From positions 1 through 48,453 of the forward strand of contig JBBDQZ010000018.1 of assembly GCA_040905705.1 (NCBI GenBank): a stretch of DNA of 48,453 bases. Direction: 5' to 3'. The DNA is from JBBDQZ01 sp040905705. Its GTDB lineage: Bacteria; Bacteroidota; Rhodothermia; Balneolales; Natronogracilivirgulaceae. Under the pieces are notes generated by a model. The model saw only the letters and a program-made list of their open reading frames with translations. It did not search any database and was not told the origin of the DNA. This document shows, in pieces, positions 24,993 through 33,164 of the stretch (position 1 is its first letter; each line of letters starts with the position of its first letter). The translations under genes were made by a program, and so were the position numbers.

Positions 24993-25961
24993 TTATGATT
25001 TCAAATCACGAATCAGTACGTCCGCTCCACGATTCAGCGCTTCTTCTGCTGCACGTCTCCCCAGGTCACCGGCCTGTTCCAGGCCGGCACGTTTCTCAAA
25101 CTGAATCATTCCGTTTCCATCAGGATAGACGACATTAACTTTGAGCCGGACTGTCCCCGACTCCACAACAGCCAAAGCGCCCACCGGTGCACTGCATCCA
25201 CCTTCCAGTGTATGCAAAACATCACGCTCTATGGCCGTACAGAGGGCGGCCTCGGAATTGTGGACCGATCGAATCGCCTTTACAACCATAGTGTCCTCTT
25301 TTCTTATCATCACACCCATGGCTCCCTGAGCCGGTGCCGGCAACATCCAGTCGAGCACAATGTCAATATGATTTTCCAATCCCAGACGTTTGAGGCCGGC
25401 CAAAGCAAAAATAGCTCCATCCCAGTTGCTTTCCGACAGCTTGCGCAGGCGCGTCTGAATATTCCCGCGAATATCAGTCACATTATGGCGGGGAAAGCGG
25501 GCCCGCCATTGCCCAATCCGACGGTTACTGCTGGTAGCGATCACTGCTTCGCCTTTTGGATCCAATATATTATCCAGTTTTGTCATATCGGCCTGTTTTT
25601 TAGTGTCGTAAACTTTGGCAACAGACAAAGAGCGGCGGGTGACCAACACATCGGAGGGATCCTCTCTTTTGCTTACCGCACCGATGACAAGACCGTCCGG
25701 CAGCAGAGTGGGGATGTCTTTGAGTGAGTGTACCGCCAGATCAATTTCACCGTTTAGCAGGCTATCGTCGAGAGCTTTGGTGAATACACCCTTTCCACCC
25801 ATCAATGGCAATGGCAAATCAAGTACCCTGTCCCCTTCGGTTTTAATAAATCGCAATTCTGTTTTAAAACCCGATTGTTCAAGAATGTTTGCAATATGTC
25901 GGGCCTGCCAGGTAGCGAGAACACTATCCCGCGTTCCGATGAGAAGAGGTTTAACGGTCAA
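24993..25961 (-). CDS. hemC: Hydroxymethylbilane synthase (porphobilinogen deaminase)
   Basis: A 322-residue enzyme that polymerises four porphobilinogens. The dipyrromethane-cofactor cysteine is C256 in LEGGCSAPVGA. LPLPLMGGKGVFTKALDDSL and IDLAVHSLKDIPT supply active-site Lys and Asp residues, and TDIRGNIQTRLRKL is standard. I start at the TTG at 25961, because GGAG lies 7 nt upstream and MTVKPLLIGTRDS fits the family; it overlaps the hemA end by 11 nt. A GTG at 26003 is the alternative. About 20 extra residues (25554-25622) precede the GEAVIATSS motif. Confidence 0.95.
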   Translation of the reverse strand: MTVKPLLIGTRDSVLATWQARHIANILEQSGFKTELRFIKTEGDRVLDLPLPLMGGKGVFTKALDDSLLNGEIDLAVHSLKDIPTLLPDGLVIGAVSKREDPSDVLVTRRSLSVAKVYDTKKQADMTKLDNILDPKGEAVIATSSNRRIGQWRARFPRHNVTDIRGNIQTRLRKLSESNWDGAIFALAGLKRLGLENHIDIVLDWMLPAPAQGAMGVMIRKEDTMVVKAIRSVHNSEAALCTAIERDVLHTLEGGCSAPVGALAVVESGTVRLKVNVVYPDGNGMIQFEKRAGLEQAGDLGRRAAEEALNRGADVLIRDLKS

Positions 25962-27222
25962 CAGACGACTCCGGTTCCAGTTTGAACATGGAGTGGACAA
26001 CACGGGTTATTTCTTCGGGGGCTTCATGATTTTCCTTTAAATGGTCAATCGAATGTGCCATAATTTTGTTGACAATTCGTCGTGTAAGATGATCTACATC
26101 CTCGAGTGCGGAATCAGGAATTCTACCGCGAAATTTTTCCACCTCCCGATGTCGGATTTCATGCAATTTGTCGTTAAGAGCACGAATTGTCGGCACCACT
26201 TTTTGCTCCGAAAGCCAAACTTTGAAATTTGCTAATTCTTCATCGATGATGGCTTCCACTTTAGGTACGTTTTCCTCACGGCGTCTGTATGCTTCGTCGG
26301 TTGTGTCATTCAACTGATCCATATTCACCAGTTCAACATTGGGGTGACTCTTCAGCACAGGATCAATATTACGAGGCACGGAAAGGTCAAGCATGACCAC
26401 CTTTTTGTCGGTACCTTCAAGGTCGGCCAACTGTTCCAGCCGGATAACAGGTCGATCGGCACCGGTAGCGACGATCACCAGATCCGCATTAGCAAGCTCG
26501 GCCGGCAGATCCTCAAGTCCGGTAACCGGAAGCTGATATTGATCTCCCAGGTTTTCCGCCCTCTGCCTGTTGCGGTTAAGCAATGTCACATTTCGGGCAC
26601 CCATAGAGATGAGATTCCGGCAGGTAATCTTACCAATTTTCCCGGTTCCAACCAGAAGAATGTTTTTTCGATGCAATGATTTCAGCTCTTTTCGAGCAAA
26701 CTGAACAGCGGCATAAGCAGTGGTAGCTGCTCCGCCGGCCAGATCCGTCTCCGTACGGGACCTTTTGTGTGTACGCATGACAAATTGCATCAGTCGATGC
26801 ATTTCAGCATCCACCATACCGAGTGAATGAGCATACTCATATGCCTCTTTAACCTGTTTAATGATCTGCAGATCACCCAGAATTTGTGCATCAAGCCCGA
26901 CCGCTACGCGTAACAAATGACGCACTGCCTGTTCTCCGGAGTACTCAAATCCGAATCGGTCAAATTCTTCTCTTTGGCCATTGCTGTGTTTAATCAACAG
27001 TTCGGACAAAATTCCAGGTGAAGCTGTATGTGCAAAAATTTCGGTTCGGTTACACGTTGAAATTATGACAACATCCCTCAGTCCGATAATTCTGGCATCC
27101 TTAAGAAAAGCCTGTTTTTGCTCCGCGGAAAGGCTATAGCCTTCTCTGAGTGCCACATCGGCTCTCCAGTGATTGACGCCAACCACGGAAAATTCATTGA
27201 TCTGTGGTATAACTGCTTTCAT
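25951..27222 (-). CDS. hemA: Glutamyl-tRNA reductase
   Basis: A 423-residue enzyme that reduces glutamyl-tRNA(Glu) to glutamate-1-semialdehyde, the committed step of the C5 route. The catalytic cysteine is C57 in ISTCNRTEIF. The NADPH domain shows ILLVGTGKIGKITCRNL, and a helical dimerisation domain follows (EEVEKF-type pattern, HREVEKFRGRIPDS). The length is normal. It starts 22 nt after the hemH stop and its end overlaps hemC, so hemH-hemA-hemC-hemD form a tight operon. In many bacteria HemA is the heme-feedback point; nothing in the sequence shows that directly. Confidence 0.98.
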   Translation of the reverse strand: MKAVIPQINEFSVVGVNHWRADVALREGYSLSAEQKQAFLKDARIIGLRDVVIISTCNRTEIFAHTASPGILSELLIKHSNGQREEFDRFGFEYSGEQAVRHLLRVAVGLDAQILGDLQIIKQVKEAYEYAHSLGMVDAEMHRLMQFVMRTHKRSRTETDLAGGAATTAYAAVQFARKELKSLHRKNILLVGTGKIGKITCRNLISMGARNVTLLNRNRQRAENLGDQYQLPVTGLEDLPAELANADLVIVATGADRPVIRLEQLADLEGTDKKVVMLDLSVPRNIDPVLKSHPNVELVNMDQLNDTTDEAYRRREENVPKVEAIIDEELANFKVWLSEQKVVPTIRALNDKLHEIRHREVEKFRGRIPDSALEDVDHLTRRIVNKIMAHSIDHLKENHEAPEEITRVVHSMFKLEPESSVDR

Positions 27223-27244
27223 TCGAAATGAGTTCTCAAAAGCT

Positions 27245-28378
27245 TTATTGAACTGATATCGTTCTTGATACCTGTCCCATTTGCTCCGGGTTACCTGTAA
27301 TATGCTCTATTTTTCGGGAAATTTCATCCTCCAATGTGGCCAGAAATCCGGGATGATCATTCAGCCCCCGGCTGATCACCATCTTTTCCACCTTTTTGTT
27401 CCGTCTATGTATCTCTTCCCGTAATTCAATATCCAGCTCATGAACCGTCTCAATATGGTCGGTCACAAACGCAACGGGAATCAGAATCAAATGTTTTATT
27501 CCGTAATCGATCAATCTTAAAACAAGTTCTTCGGTGTTGGGCTGGGTCCATTTCGAAGGACCGACACGCGACTGGTACGCCAGCCAATGGCTCTCACGGT
27601 AATGACGCGACTTCATCACCGCATTCACGGTTTCTTCGATATGTTTTGTATAGGGATCCCCTTTCTTTACTTCGCTGAGTGGTGTACCGTGAGCTGTAAA
27701 CACCAGATGGACTTTTTTCCGCTCTTCTTCGGTGAATTCTTCCTCCAATCGTTCATCAATACGTTGGTTAAGCGCTTCAATATATTTCGGATTCAGATGA
27801 TAATGGCCTATCAAATACTCCTGCCAATCCACTGATTGCCCTTTGGTTATACGTTGCTGTCGAATCGACTCCCAATTGCGAAAACTGCTACCAGTGGTTG
27901 TATAGGAAAAATGGGGATAGAGCGGTAACAGAACAAGATGCTCAATCCCGTCACCCATTGCTTCATCAAACACATCCTCATCGAACGGGACCCAATAGCG
28001 CATAGCCGTATACACCTTAACAATATGATCCGGCCACGCATTTTTTAATTGCTTTTCCAGTGATTTGCGTTGTAATTCAGTGAGTGAGTTGATCGGAGAA
28101 CAGCAATCGGATACGTCCCTGTTCCGCCTGTTTGGGCAGTAAGAACTGCCCTGACAGCCATTGGGACATCCATTGATTTCGCGATATTTTTCAGCAACAC
28201 GTTTATAACGATATTTGGCAATCATTTTAGCCAACCGGTTTTGAAACCGGCCACCGCCGAGATTGATAATATCCTTATCACCAAACAGATTTTCCAGAAA
28301 CAAGCGAACCGCCGCCTCCGAGGTAGGGCCTCCGAGGTTAAGTAAAACGACTCCAATTCTCTTTCCGGAACGACTCAT
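27245..28378 (-). CDS. hemH: Ferrochelatase with an internal five-cysteine insertion
   Basis: A 377-residue protoporphyrin ferrochelatase that inserts Fe(II) to give protoheme. The catalytic residues are H230 (LVFTAHGTPLSEV) and E314 (IETVHELDIEL). RIGVVLLNLGGPTSEAAV opens the protein. Between the YREINGG-like and SPINSLT motifs there is an extra segment at residues 71-93 holding five cysteines (C71, C75, C81, C92, C93; CPNGCQGSSYC then DCC), absent from simple bacterial enzymes. Some bacterial ferrochelatases carry a [2Fe-2S] cluster in an internal cysteine segment, so an Fe-S cluster here is plausible. It is the first gene of the minus-strand hem operon, which makes the last enzyme of the pathway transcribed first. 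Confidence 0.96.
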   Translation of the reverse strand: MSRSGKRIGVVLLNLGGPTSEAAVRLFLENLFGDKDIINLGGGRFQNRLAKMIAKYRYKRVAEKYREINGCPNGCQGSSYCPNRRNRDVSDCCSPINSLTELQRKSLEKQLKNAWPDHIVKVYTAMRYWVPFDEDVFDEAMGDGIEHLVLLPLYPHFSYTTTGSSFRNWESIRQQRITKGQSVDWQEYLIGHYHLNPKYIEALNQRIDERLEEEFTEEERKKVHLVFTAHGTPLSEVKKGDPYTKHIEETVNAVMKSRHYRESHWLAYQSRVGPSKWTQPNTEELVLRLIDYGIKHLILIPVAFVTDHIETVHELDIELREEIHRRNKKVEKMVISRGLNDHPGFLATLEDEISRKIEHITGNPEQMGQVSRTISVQ

Positions 28379-28468
28379 GTACTGTCAATAATGGATAAAT
28401 TACAGATTCTTAAAATAGCAAATTACAGAGACAAATGCAGTTCAGGAATTCTTTTTCGGCCAGACGAT

Positions 28469-29944
28469 TCACGAATTCTTTCCGGTCTTGCTGTATTCTG
28501 TGGCCTTAGTTGAAGCAACTGACCCGGAATCTTGTTTTTCCCGGACAGCCTGCGATGATTTCAGATAAAAGTAAAAACGACTGCCTCTACCAACTTCACT
28601 TTCCATGTGAATATCACTGCCATGAGCTTTCAAAATCCCTTTGACTACTGAAAGCCCTAATCCGGTACCCCCTTTGTCCCTTGATCGAGCCTTGTCTGTG
28701 CGATAGAAACGATCGAACAGATGAGGCAGGTGTGTGTCGGGAATACCAATGCCGGTATCGGTTATCGCCACTTCTACACGATTACCATCATCGTTATAAG
28801 TCATGGAAACCGAACCTTCATTTGTAAATTTGATAGCATTGGAGACCAGGTTATCCAACACCTGCTCTATCTTCCCGGGATCGGCATAGACCATACAGGG
28901 GTGGGTATCTATTTTCATCTCCACCCCCTTCCGTCGGGCAGTTTCATAATACCATTCAGCAACAGTGCCGGCGATATCCGCCATATTCACATGCTCGCGA
29001 ATCACAAAATTTTCATCCGAATCATAGCGCTGCAGTGTCATGAGATCCTTGAACAAACGACCGATTCTATTGGCCTGGCTTTGCAGGTTCTTCACATACT
29101 TTCGTCGCTTCTCATCATTCAGATCCGGCAATTCGAGCATCTCCAGTGAACCCATAATCGTATGTAGCGGATTACGCACCTCATGGGTGATATCGGCAAA
29201 AAACCGGCGCTGTTTTTCATTCAGTTTTTGCAGATGCTCATAATCGGATCTCAGTTTTTGTGCCATCTTATTGACAGAGTCGCCCAGGATACCGATTTCA
29301 TCCGACCGTTTAAGACGTATATGATGTTCGGTATCCCCTTTAGCGATGCGCTGCACATCGCGAGTCAATTTCAACACCGGCCGAGCCATATATTGCGCAA
29401 GTGCGCCGCTGAAAAACAGAATAAAAACGATCGAAACCACAAGCCCGATGTAGATTATATTCCGAATTTCTTTAACAGGCGCGAACACCTGGCTTCGGAT
29501 CCGGTAGATCACAAAAAAACGGGCAGCGTTATGGCTCTCCTGTATCGAGGCGTAAACCCAGATATTCTCACTATCAGAATCATTGATCGTAAATAGTGTC
29601 TGTTGGTTTCGCAACAGTTGATTCACTTCCTCCGGCTTCAAATTCAGATGAAGCGATCTATGTGCACTATCCGGATAAGTAGCCAATACCGCTCCCTGAG
29701 AATCATAAAGTGCAATATGGTAATCAGTTGCCTGTCCGACCCGGTTCAGTTCTTCCTGCATCGATACCCCATCCGGAAAAAACCTGAGCGTGTGCATCAT
29801 CAGGTAACCATCCTTCTCCATATCAGAAACAGCCTGTTCCAGCAGATAGGCGCGTATGTAATAGATAGCATATGCACTTCCCGCCGTTACGGTTAGTACC
29901 AGAATGGCCGTCAGTATCCATGCCAGTTTTGCTCTGATCTTCAT
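28469..29944 (-). CDS. Sensor histidine kinase (HAMP, HisKA, HATPase)
   Basis: A 491-residue membrane sensor kinase. Transmembrane segments lie at ~8-30 and ~163-186, with an extracytoplasmic domain between them that reads like a CACHE/PAS-type fold. A HAMP domain follows (~186-240), then HisKA with the phospho-accepting H254 in ADITHEVRNPLHT. The ATPase part has DNLVSNAIKF (N box), DTGIGIPD (G1) and KGGTGLGLSV (G2). Its ATG overlaps the stop of the upstream response regulator as TGATG, so the pair is translationally coupled. The signal is unknown. The pair follows the DUF58/membrane-protein genes on the same strand and precedes hemH. Confidence 0.95.
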   Translation of the reverse strand: MKIRAKLAWILTAILVLTVTAGSAYAIYYIRAYLLEQAVSDMEKDGYLMMHTLRFFPDGVSMQEELNRVGQATDYHIALYDSQGAVLATYPDSAHRSLHLNLKPEEVNQLLRNQQTLFTINDSDSENIWVYASIQESHNAARFFVIYRIRSQVFAPVKEIRNIIYIGLVVSIVFILFFSGALAQYMARPVLKLTRDVQRIAKGDTEHHIRLKRSDEIGILGDSVNKMAQKLRSDYEHLQKLNEKQRRFFADITHEVRNPLHTIMGSLEMLELPDLNDEKRRKYVKNLQSQANRIGRLFKDLMTLQRYDSDENFVIREHVNMADIAGTVAEWYYETARRKGVEMKIDTHPCMVYADPGKIEQVLDNLVSNAIKFTNEGSVSMTYNDDGNRVEVAITDTGIGIPDTHLPHLFDRFYRTDKARSRDKGGTGLGLSVVKGILKAHGSDIHMESEVGRGSRFYFYLKSSQAVREKQDSGSVASTKATEYSKTGKNS

Positions 29945-30645
29945 CAGGAAAAAGCCAGCTCTTTATTCAACCCATATCCCATACCCCGATACGTTTTGAT
30001 CAGGTCTCCTTCATCTCTGAGTTTCAAACGTAAATTTTTGATGTGTACATCCACAGTCCGGTCAAACACATATTTTTCCTCATCCGATAAATATTCCAGA
30101 ATTTCCTGACGCGTGTACACTCGTTTGGGATTTTCAAAAAATAGCCGGAGCAGTTTAAATTCGGTATTGGTCAATACGATATTTTCACCATTCACCCATA
30201 CTTCCATACTTTCGGGCGCAATGTATACATTGTGGTAGGAAAGCCAGCTGCCTTTTTTACGGGGATGACGTCTCAGCATGGAATCGACATGGGCTTTGAT
30301 AAGGTTCAGACTTGCCGGCTTTGGAATATAGTCGTCGGCTCCTTGCGACAGGCCGACAATCTCGTCTTTTTCTTTATCCTTGGCCGTCAGAAAAATTACC
30401 GGAATATCATTCAGGACCGGATGTTTACGCAAGTAATCACAGATCTCATAACCGTTCATTTCAGGTACCATGATATCCAGTATAGCCAAATCAATTTCCT
30501 GTGCATTTTTATCAATCAATTGAACAGCACGGTTACCGTCTTTGGCCAAAAGGATACGATAGTCGTGCATTTCGAGGTAATTCGATAGCATTTCAGCCGG
30601 TTCATTCTCGTCTTCCACGAGCAGTATGGTTCGTTTTAAATTCAC
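29944..30645 (-). CDS. OmpR-family response regulator
   Basis: A 233-residue regulator with an N-terminal receiver (acidic pair in LVEDEN, phospho-acceptor D57 in LAILDIMV, Lys in IPKPAS) and a C-terminal OmpR/PhoB winged helix (~140-230: NTEFKLLRLFFENPKRVYTRQEILEYL, VDVHIKNLRLKL, TYRGMGYGLN). It starts with GTG at 30645 and shares one base of stop/start with the kinase gene. It most likely regulates transcription with that kinase; target genes are unknown. A 136-nt gap separates it from the small membrane protein gene and is the likely promoter. Confidence 0.96.
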   Translation of the reverse strand: MNLKRTILLVEDENEPAEMLSNYLEMHDYRILLAKDGNRAVQLIDKNAQEIDLAILDIMVPEMNGYEICDYLRKHPVLNDIPVIFLTAKDKEKDEIVGLSQGADDYIPKPASLNLIKAHVDSMLRRHPRKKGSWLSYHNVYIAPESMEVWVNGENIVLTNTEFKLLRLFFENPKRVYTRQEILEYLSDEEKYVFDRTVDVHIKNLRLKLRDEGDLIKTYRGMGYGLNKELAFS

Positions 30646-30781
30646 GATCGATTTATTTTATAGGGTTCCGGCAACAGGGTGCTATCCGACTGGTACCGAC
30701 AATAAGTAAAACATCAACCAACCGGGTCATATCAACGGTAATAATACAAAAAATTGCAAAAAAACGGACATCATCCATCAT

Positions 30782-31078
30782 TTAATGCAAATTGGACCGT
30801 CGCCTCCATTGCAACAAATGAAAGATCACAAAAACCAGGAAAATGAGGGAAAACATAAAGAAATAGTCATATAAAAGATCCAGCGTCCTTTCGCGGATAT
30901 CCGGCCAGGTTCGTAGTATAAAAATTTCTATCATGAGTACAACCAGCGGCAAAAAAAGTGCCATTTTCAAACTCTGCAGGAACACATAGTTCCATTTCCT
31001 GCCTTCTTGAAATACTGTTCTCTCTTCTTTGAATTCCGACTGATCATCCTCCTCACTCCACCTTTTACTCCAGTCCAT
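30782..31078 (-). CDS. Small two-helix membrane protein downstream of DUF58 gene
   Basis: A 98-residue protein not recognised as a named family. The first ~30 residues are charged (EEDDQSEFKEERTVFQEGRKW), then two hydrophobic helices (MALFLPLVVLMIEIFIL and YFFMFSLIFLVFVIFHLL) and a basic tail (QWRRRSNLH). It starts 20 nt after the DUF58 gene on the same strand, so it is probably co-transcribed. It may anchor or assist the DUF58 protein, but this is only inferred from position. Confidence 0.72.
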   Translation of the reverse strand: MDWSKRWSEEDDQSEFKEERTVFQEGRKWNYVFLQSLKMALFLPLVVLMIEIFILRTWPDIRERTLDLLYDYFFMFSLIFLVFVIFHLLQWRRRSNLH

Positions 31079-31098
31079 AGATTCCCTTCCCCCGAATA

Positions 31099-32019
31099 TT
31101 ACATAAGTCGCCGTCTTTTATTTAGAAACGCTAACAGTGCATAATCAAATGATTGCTGAGTGTCCACCTCCTCGTAAGAAATATTGGCATCACTACAAGT
31201 AATACGAAAGTTTTTAGTGTATTGTTCCATTTTGTTCTGGTAATCATTGCGAATCTGACTTGGGATCACATCCATTTCACCACCGGTTTCCAGGTCTCTG
31301 AACACAAAGCGATCATCGGGGAAATCCAGTTCCCGTTCGCTCTTTCGTTCAAGCAGATGAAACAAAATAACGTCATGTTTACGATGACGCAGGTGTTTAA
31401 GTGCAGAAACCAGCTCATCCTGTTTATGGACGTTTTCAAACAGGTCTGTTAGAATAACCACCAGACTGCGGCGTTTAATGCGTTCGGCAAGCTGGTGAAT
31501 AGCCTCTGCAGAGGCTGTCTGTCGTTGTTCCGGAACTTCCCCGTCACAGGTTTCCAGAATGTGATCCAACTTTTTATAAAGGTACAAAAGATGCGCATAG
31601 GAGGACTTGGCCGGCAATATTTCACTGATCTCACTGTCAAATGGGACAAACCCGCAGCCATCCCGTTGCCGGTGTAACAAATAGGCAATCGCCGCACCCA
31701 GGTGAACAGCATATCGGAGCTTAGACCAGTCGGCAAAATACCGGAATTGCATGGAACTGCTTATATCCATGAGCAGATAACAGCGCAGGTTGGTCTCTTC
31801 CTCATACTGTTTGACATAATAGCGTTCCGTTTTTCCATAAACCTTCCAGTCGAGATGCTTGAGTTCATCTCCAAGATTGTACGGCCTGTGCTCCGCAAAT
31901 TCAACGCTGAATCCAAAATACGGGCTTTTATGAAGACCGCTGATAAACCCTTCCACAATCTGGCGGGCTTTGATCTCCAGTGACGTTAGCCGGTTCAACA
32001 AGTCGGGCGTAAGTAACAT
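31099..32019 (-). CDS. DUF58 domain protein (von Willebrand A-like)
   Basis: A 306-residue soluble protein of the DUF58 family: GFISGLHKSPYFGFSVEFAEHRPYNLGDELKHLDWKVYGKTERYYVKQYEEETNLRCYLLMDISSSM is the signature block, and the MDISSSM segment resembles the metal-ion site of von Willebrand A domains. DUF58 genes are normally preceded by a MoxR AAA+ ATPase and followed by vWA genes; here no MoxR or vWA gene is next to it in the window. It diverges from the DDAH-family gene and is followed by a small membrane protein. Its role may be chaperone-like, envelope-associated assembly, but is not established here. Confidence 0.93.
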   Translation of the reverse strand: MLLTPDLLNRLTSLEIKARQIVEGFISGLHKSPYFGFSVEFAEHRPYNLGDELKHLDWKVYGKTERYYVKQYEEETNLRCYLLMDISSSMQFRYFADWSKLRYAVHLGAAIAYLLHRQRDGCGFVPFDSEISEILPAKSSYAHLLYLYKKLDHILETCDGEVPEQRQTASAEAIHQLAERIKRRSLVVILTDLFENVHKQDELVSALKHLRHRKHDVILFHLLERKSERELDFPDDRFVFRDLETGGEMDVIPSQIRNDYQNKMEQYTKNFRITCSDANISYEEVDTQQSFDYALLAFLNKRRRLM

Positions 32020-32168
32020 AAAATTCTTTTATTGCAATCTCTGTAAAATAATCACAAAATAAAACTCCGTCATTTACCGGTAACAACCGAATGATCTTCC
32101 AAGCCTCAAACTTCTGTAAAGTTTTTTTATTTTGAAGTGCATGAAATATCAAACGGAACAAACGACAT

Positions 32169-33065
32169 ATGTCTTTTCTCATCACTGATCCGGATCTATT
32201 GAAGACCACCATGCGGCAGATTAAGCCGATGGAGGCGCCGAAACAAATACTGATGGTAACACCGGACTTTTTCTCCGTCGACTATGTCATTAATCCTCAT
32301 ATGGAAGGCCAGATCGGAAAAGTGACTAAGGAAAAAGCCCGCTGGGAATGGGAAGTGGTAAGGGACAAGTTTCGTCAATTCGGGCTAACCGTTCATGAGC
32401 TGGCCGGACAGCCAGGGCTTCCCGATATGGTTTTTTCGGCCAATCAAAGTTTGCCGATCGTTGATTTAGAGGGACACAAGCACGCGTTGATGAGCATCAT
32501 GCATTCGGAAGAGCGCAAAGATGAAGTGCCCTATTTTGAACAGTGGTATCGTCAACACGGGTATGAGATACACTACCCCGACGCCAATCAGATTTCCGGT
32601 TTTGAAGGCATGGGGGATGCAACATGGCATTTCAATAAACGATTACTCTGGGGTGGATACGGCTATCGAACTTCCCGGGAGATTTACCCTTATATCGCAG
32701 AAACTTTTAACATTCATGTGGTTCCTCTGGAGCTCGTCCACCCCTCTTTTTATCATTTGGATACCTGTTTTTGTGTGCTGAATACCCATACCGTGCTGAT
32801 TTACCCGCCTGCATTCACAGAGGAGGGACTGGCTCTGATTCGAGAGGGGTTTTCAGTTGTAATAGAAGCGCCCGAATCGGAAGCTTTAAAAATGTTTGCA
32901 TGCAATGCCGCCTGTCCGGATGGGCGAAACGTGGTCATCCAGCGCGGATGTAAAGAGGTCAATAAAGCACTTAAAAAAAACAGTTTTGCTTTTCACGAGG
33001 TGGATACGTTCGAATTCCTGAAAAGCGGAGGCAGTGTTTACTGTATAAAGCTGATGCTGTGGTAG
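32169..33065 (+). CDS. Dimethylargininase/amidinotransferase-family hydrolase
   Basis: A 298-residue enzyme of the guanidino-group modifying superfamily (DDAH/arginine deiminase fold). The catalytic His is H196 (HPSFYHLDTCF) and the nucleophile is C292 near the C-terminus (SGGSVYCIKLML). An acidic residue of FEGMGD (E147) and the early D of LPDMVFSAN complete the active site. Members hydrolyse methylated arginine or related guanidino compounds to citrulline-like products; the precise substrate is uncertain. It stands 99 nt before the AbgT-family gene on the same strand and may be co-transcribed with it. Confidence 0.88.
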   Translation: MSFLITDPDLLKTTMRQIKPMEAPKQILMVTPDFFSVDYVINPHMEGQIGKVTKEKARWEWEVVRDKFRQFGLTVHELAGQPGLPDMVFSANQSLPIVDLEGHKHALMSIMHSEERKDEVPYFEQWYRQHGYEIHYPDANQISGFEGMGDATWHFNKRLLWGGYGYRTSREIYPYIAETFNIHVVPLELVHPSFYHLDTCFCVLNTHTVLIYPPAFTEEGLALIREGFSVVIEAPESEALKMFACNAACPDGRNVVIQRGCKEVNKALKKNSFAFHEVDTFEFLKSGGSVYCIKLMLW

Positions 33066-33164
33066 AAAACGATTCTGTGTATTAGCGATTCTCGGAGGTC
33101 AGCGGGTCAAAATGCAGCTTAGGCTCTGATAAAAACAACACCTAAAAATATCAGAAAGTAAATA

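Noticed and set aside
25212..25727. Plus-strand open frame of 171 codons opposite hemC
   Set aside because: It is antisense to the conserved hemC core; codons reflect the opposite frame.
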